Source of the DNA: Flaccisagitta enflata | Lineage: Eukaryota; Chaetognatha; Sagittoidea; Aphragmophora | Direction: 5' to 3' | Assembly (NCBI GenBank): GCA_965153355.1 | Contig: OZ231127.1 | Span: 48,918,001-48,982,000 of the forward strand | Length of the DNA: 64,000 bases | In this document: positions 59,429 through 64,000 of the stretch, in pieces | How the letters are laid out: every line of letters begins with the position of its first letter | Position numbering within the stretch: the stretch's first letter is position 1 | Made by a program: the position numbers and the translations under genes | Notes under the pieces: generated by a model | Seen by the model: the letters and a program-made list of their open reading frames with translations, nothing else | What the model was told of the DNA's origin: nothing | Databases searched by the model: none

Positions 59429-59615
59429 AGTCGCGTGCACGCGACTCTACACCCCGCTTTGTCCGTCCGTCGGTCGGTTGGTCAGTCACACTTTACTTTT
59501 TTCATGATTTTTATTTTTGGACCTCACCGCTCCTGCCCAAATGGTCTAGTGACCTCAAATATGGCCCCTGCCCACCCGCACGCGACTTGAGTAGCCGTGT
59601 ATCCGGCCTTGTTTT
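59429..59615 (+). mobile_element. Family A copy, GTCGCG key, best complete example
   Basis: Perfect hairpin AGTCGCGTGCACGCGACT, CTACACCCCGCTTTGTCCG, (GTCG)n, CACACTTTACTTTTTTCATG, GCTCCTGCCCAAATGGTCTA, half-stem CACGCGACT (59579-59587), GTGTATCCGGCCTTG plus T's. 187 bp. Confidence 0.9.
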
Positions 59616-59959
59616 GTTCTTTGTTTTTTTTCAAAACGGTCAAGTCCTTTTTTTTTTTTTTTCAAGCAATCAAGGAAAACGTTGTCCAGTCCAGTTTTCT
59701 TTGACTTAGTGCAGAACCTAGAAGTATCGGTGCAGTTGATGAAGGCCGTGGTTGAATGTAATCAGTATGTATTATGCTCTCGTTCCATCCTCGCTAGATT
59801 CTTTCTGACGATTATTAATGTATATCATCTTTTCCTCCGCCTTCTAGTAGGTTCTTTTTCTTCTCCCGCGGTGGTATTCTGCTCTACCATGAATATTCTT
59901 TTTCTTCCTCTTATTTTCTTTAAGTTTTTCAAACATATTCCATGCCTCTCCTTTTAAAA

Positions 59960-60112
59960 CAAGTGACGCCAGGTGCCCAGGTCACAGTATCGTTGCGCAC
60001 GGGTGGGAGGGGTGTCCAACCCCCATCCACACTCTGAACTACTCTGTAATACACAAGTGACGCGACGGACGGCCGGACCAACGGACGGACAAAACCGCGA
60101 CTAAAAATTGTA
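59960..60112 (-). mobile_element. Family A copy, GTCACTTG end
   Basis: CAAGTGACGCCAGGTGCCCA, ATCGTTGCGCACGGGTGGG, GTCCAACCCCCATCCAC, (GACG)n, then CCGCGACT plus A's. The hairpin is reduced to one arm. Confidence 0.7.
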
Positions 60113-60235
60113 ACTCTTTCTAGTCACGACGTGCTACGCCACTCCACTAGTCACATCTTCTGTCCATTGTCTCGTTGGTCCGTCGGTCAGTCTGTTCGTC
60201 GATTGGGCCTTAATACTTTCTTCTTTCCTATTTCT

Positions 60236-60849
60236 TACTATCTTCGCCAAAAGAAACGCGACACCTTCTATCTACGATATCTTGGCTTCTAGAAGGGCTA
60301 GATACTTTTTTAAAAAAAGAAATTAATCTTCATCAAAAGATCTACAAAATGAGTCCAATCTGGTAACTGTATCTTAAAGCGTTTAGAAATGGCAAGCAGA
60401 AGAAGAAAAATAGTCATATTCAGAATTGATAAAAGATTGTGAAAAAAAAATCGATTAAATTTGATATAACTTTAACTTTTATTATCTTAGCTTCTGGAGA
60501 AGCTAGATACTTTTTCCAAAAAAGCAAATTAATCTACATCAAAAACTCTGGAAGATGGGCGCAATCTCGATTCTGTAGCTCAAGCCGTTTAGAAATGGCA
60601 AGCAAAAGAGTAAACCTAAATAAAAAATCATGGGCTTGCAAAAACTGCAGACAAATGAGAAAAGGTTATCACTCCTGTTAATGAAGAAATGCCATATATA
60701 TTGCATTTTAGATACTCAGTCTCTTGCTTTTTTTTTATAAAAATAACATATTTGACCTCTAAACTCTCTCAGTTACTAAATTCTGTCAGAGTATGGTCAA
60801 TAAATCATATCATTGCCAGGGTGTCGCGTTTCTTTTGGCGAAGATAGTA
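60236..60849. mobile_element. 614-bp MITE, 30-bp perfect terminal repeats
   Basis: TACTATCTTCGCCAAAAGAA ACGCGACACC (60236-60265) is repeated exactly in inverse at 60820-60849, bordered by TA. The interior holds two copies of a CGTTTAGAAATGGCAAGCA core (60390 and 60585) and no transposase. Confidence 0.85.
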
Positions 60850-60952
60850 TTCTTCACCTAATTCTTTCACTCCGTGTTTCTGCTTGTTGGTCCGTCCGTC
60901 GGTGACACTTCGCTGTTTTTTTTTCTGTCGCAGTATCGTATATTGTCTTCTT

Positions 60953-61003
60953 GGGCAGTGGCCCCGCAGAGGCCGATGGCCTTTGATTCCACATAAGACA
61001 TTT
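60953..61003. repeat. Family B end, solitary
   Basis: GGGCAGTGGCCCCGCAGAGG CCGATGGCCTTTGATTCCAC. The hairpin is recognisable, but no inverted partner was found nearby. Confidence 0.55.
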
Positions 61004-61450
61004 TTCATTTCTCGGTTTCTCTGATTGAAGTACATGTTGCACAATGAGGCAAGAGATGGTTCACTTTTAAGAGGGTGCCGCTGAACGTGTAATGGCAAGG
61101 GCTAGTTGAATCCGACGCCAGGCCGAGGGTTGTTCTTGGCAATGACTTCATCTGTTTGCCTGACAAACCAGACAGATTTTGAATGGCGCCGAAGAAAAAA
61201 TCTTTCACAAATCATCTCTTTTAAGTATAAACATGAACCAGTTTCTTCTTTGGTTCTCGGCTTTTCTTCTCCCTGAAGACGTTTATAGCTCATTTTTTGA
61301 CACTTATTAAGACCTCTCCGCCGCCCCAACTTGACAATCTGCAGCAGGTTATGTGAAAGTTAGTACCTCGTATGGGGAAAGTGATATGATGAGAACGATA
61401 ACGCTGGAATATACAGGAGAGAATGAGCAAAGAAAGAAAAACAAAAACGG

Positions 61451-61558
<108 letters not shown>

Positions 61559-61559
61559 A

Positions 61560-62532
61560 CAGAAACAGAGACTCAAACACATGAAAGTAAGTGCGTTTCT
61601 GTTTCAATTCTCGTCTCTGTGTGTGTCTGAGCAAAGGCCTTCCAACCGCCTGTATTTCCTGCTTTTCCCCGCCCATTTCCTTATACACCCATTTCTTTCG
61701 ACAACCGAGACAAAAACGTTCCAGAGCTTGAAAGATGTCGTTGAGCTCGGTTTTCCCTCTCATGTTTCTTCCGGTTTCTTTCCGTTTCTCATCTAACTTT
61801 TCACAAGTGGTGCCTACGACAGTCTGTGCGTCCGTCTGTCTACGATGATGATGATGATGATGATCAAGCGCAAAAGTTCTACCTTTTCTGTTTGCGTTTT
61901 TGTGGAAATCGTAGGGATCTGCCCAACTCTGCGCGACAGACAACTTTTAAATGTGTGGCACAGAATGTCGGTGGGTTTGACAGGTTGATGCTTTATTCTT
62001 ACCTCTGAAGATGTGGTCTCCTTGAATCAGTTTTAGGGTTCACTTAGGCCTTAACATGATTTAACTTGACATGTTGATTTAAAGGTGTTCACTGTTCAGG
62101 CTTTCGGCTGCACGCGTGTAAATGCCACATTTCGATGTGATATTCGTCTCAACTTTTACCCGACGCGGTAACGGGCTTTAACTAGCTAGATATATATATT
62201 GAGACGTTAATGTTCAAGCTGTCACTCGCACGCAATGAGGGGCCTTCACATGAAACGTATCGACGTGATAGTCTTCAAGCAGTCAAGGATAAGCCAAGCA
62301 TTTTTTCTACTCTTCGGACTTGGAAAAGTCGTTTTTCGTCATCTCAAGTCAGCCCAGCTCAAGTGGCGTCTGTTTTATTTCTCATCTCACGTCGACGCTT
62401 TCAGTTTTCTGCCTTTTGAGGCATTTCAAGTCAAACATTTTCAACCAGAACGTTTGAGTCTCTTGGCCTTGGATTTGAAAAACAACTTAAACATGCCTGA
62501 TAGGGCAAATCTCGCGGACGGTTGAGTAGGGG
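61560..62532. other. Unassigned stretch
   Basis: Short GAT run at 61843-61863. No gene recognised. Confidence 0.4.
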
Positions 62533-62700
62533 TAGTACTATCTTCACAAATAAAATCCTCCCACCTGATAACTACCATCATCTTTGGATTTATATGTGAC
62601 CAATCTGGTTTTTGTAGCTTTATTCGTTTTTGGAGCAGCACTCTTCCGAAGATGATGGTAGTTATCAGGTGGGAAGTTTTTTTTTGTGAAGATAGCACTA
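62533..62700. mobile_element. 168-bp inverted-repeat element
   Basis: TAGTACTATCTTCAC..CCCACCTGATAACTACCATC, mirrored by GATGGTAGTTATCAGGTGGG..GTGAAGATAGCACTA. The end TACTATCTTC is shared with the element at 60236. The loop carries GACCAATCTGGTTTTTGTAG. Confidence 0.75.
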
Positions 62701-62971
62701 TAAAAGATTACTTAGAATAGCATTTAAAACGGTACACACCGACAGGCGTGGTGAACCGAGTGAGTGACCAGAAAACACAGCAACGTAAAGAGTCGCTTGT
62801 GCGCGATTTGGCAACTGAACTGACCATCGAAATGAATTGATAATTAAGCCGTGATTGATCTGCATGCCAATCGCATGACTACCCAAGAGGTGATCTGTTG
62901 AAAAAAAAAACAAGTCAAAGAGGGCAACAGTCGCGTGCCTCTGCCTCGGGAAATGATAAGCAAAAAAATAA

Positions 62972-63147
62972 CAAGGCCGGATACACGGCCAATACCAGTC
63001 GCGGACGGGTGGGCATGGGCGGAAATGTGTGTTTTCACACTTTCCAACTCGATCACCACGGACTGACCGACCAACCGACCAACCGACCAACCGACGAACT
63101 GCCGGACGGACGGACAAAGCCGCTTATAGAGTCGCTGGTCCGCGACT
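62972..63147 (-). mobile_element. Family A copy, GTCGCG key
   Basis: CAAGGCCGGATACACGGCC, half-stem AGTCGCGGACGGG, TTTTCACACTTTCCAACTCG, (GACC/AACC)n, GCCGCTTATAGAG, hairpin AGTCGCTGGTCCGCGACT plus A's. 176 bp. Confidence 0.85.
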
Positions 63148-63330
63148 AAAAACGTGGGTGCCTGTAAAAGAATGGTCAAAAATGTTAAGAAATGTTAAAA
63201 ATGTTAAAAATGTCCTTCCTCCCCTCCAAGGGGGAAACCATTTTAGGCCGAATTTTGGACTAGTCAAAACTGAAACCTCTTTAGTCAGAATTCGGACTTG
63301 AGTAGAATGAAGCAGGACATTCCCCTTTTT

Positions 63331-63727
63331 GGGCAGCGGCCCTGAAGGGGACGAAGTCCTGTAGAACACAGGGGACCTTCGTTCGTTCGTTCGTCCGTCC
63401 CTTCGTCCCCCCCAGGCCCTCTCAGGCCTGAAATCTGACCTCTCAGGCCTAAAATCTGCCCTCTCAGGCCTGAAATCTGCCCTCTCAGGTCTTGAATCTG
63501 CCCTCTCAGGCCTGAAATCTGGCCTTTCAGGCCTGAACCCTGTCCTCTCAGGCCTTAAATCTGCCCTCTCAGGCCTGAAATCTGCCCTCGCAGATCCAAG
63601 GCCTGAGAGGGTAGATTTCAGGCCTGAGAGGGCAGATTTTAGGCCTGAGAGGGCAGATTTCAGGCCTGAGAGGGCCTGGAGGGGCGGACGGACGGACAAA
63701 CGAACAAAAGTCCCTTGTGTTCTACAG
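63331..63727. mobile_element. Family B copy 9, internally inverted minisatellite
   Basis: GGGCAGCGGCCCTGAAGGGG ACGAAGTCCTGTAGAACACA on the left; the right end breaks off after the inverse TTGTGTTCTACAG, so the right G/C hairpin is lost. Nine or so CTCTCAGGCCTGAAATCTGC units are followed from ~63603 by the same unit inverted. Confidence 0.8.
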
Positions 63728-63799
63728 TGTGAACATTGTCAAATGCAAAAAAGTATTAAGCTTTTACTCCTAGATGCATCATCTTTATGACCTGGAATT

Positions 63800-64000
63800 A
63801 ATTTACTTTTAAAGTACTATGTTTGACATTTTTTGTATCAAAATTTCATAGGTCTGAGTTGAATAGTTTGTCCACAACATCAAATTGAAGTAAAAGAGGC
63901 ATTTCAGGAAAAGGTCATTTTCAGCTCAAATTCTTCTTTTTCAATCAGGGAAGTTTTTCTTCCATATGTTCTCATTTGAAGATGGCTTGAGCCATAGTTG
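63800..64000. repeat. Relative of the 32295 foldback, cut by window edge
   Basis: TTTTTTGTATCAAAATTTCATAGG, CCACAACATCAAATTGAAGT and GTTCTCATTTGAAGATGGCT align with 32400-32560 at roughly 65-75% by eye. Confidence 0.5.

Overview
This window looks like intergenic or intronic DNA of a metazoan, most likely an invertebrate. The evidence is one intact non-LTR retrotransposon, many short repeat families, and a very high microsatellite load (roughly a tenth of the window by eye). No bacterial gene organisation is visible. Extreme simple-repeat density of this kind is known from penaeid shrimp, for example, but nothing here fixes the species. I recognise no host protein-coding exon, rRNA or credible intact tRNA.

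The only convincing protein gene is a 1133-residue retrotransposon polyprotein at 33107-36508 (+). It carries an apurinic-type endonuclease, a reverse transcriptase and a C-terminal CCHC motif. Its N-terminus has a hydrophobic leader running into a 2A-like HPNPGP motif. The element ends about 70 bp after the stop codon in a hairpin followed by A's.

That same hairpin ends a dispersed short family, called here family A (about 30 copies and fragments, mostly 130-420 bp, two longer than 1.1 kb). In the orientation used here (+ = hairpin first) a copy reads: T-run, terminal hairpin, a CTATAAGAGGCT-like or CTACACC-like box, a (GTCG)n tract, a variable body, and an end in ...CTTG followed by T's. 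The hairpin stem exists in at least four versions (GTCGCG, GTTGCG, GGTGCG, GATGCG). Usually both arms change together, and the matching half-stem is found again near the opposite end. A tandemly duplicated locus at 48587-49540 gives empty and filled sites for two copies. It shows insertion into T/A-runs without an evident target duplication.

A second family, B (about ten copies, 340-730 bp), has inverted termini that are each G/C-rich hairpins (GGGCAGCGGCCCC...GGGG...). They enclose a ~20-bp minisatellite whose units carry a palindromic core. Two B copies lie inside A copies, so A and B form a composite element.

The rest is small inverted-repeat elements, several of them Tc1/mariner-like MITEs with TA at both borders (303-476, 8397-8500, 19314-20653, 37466-37778, 52349-52947, 60236-60849). 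Others are long foldbacks (5716-6440, 7649-8283, 32295-32823, 62533-62700), and a 107-bp near-perfect hairpin lies at 20312-20418. Between them are (TC)n, (AC)n, (AAAG)n, (GTT)n, (ATTC)n and (ATATC)n arrays and AT-rich DNA with no recognisable function. Open frames inside the simple repeats are artefacts of composition. Family names A and B and all functional links are mine; what is seen and what is inferred is stated in each entry.
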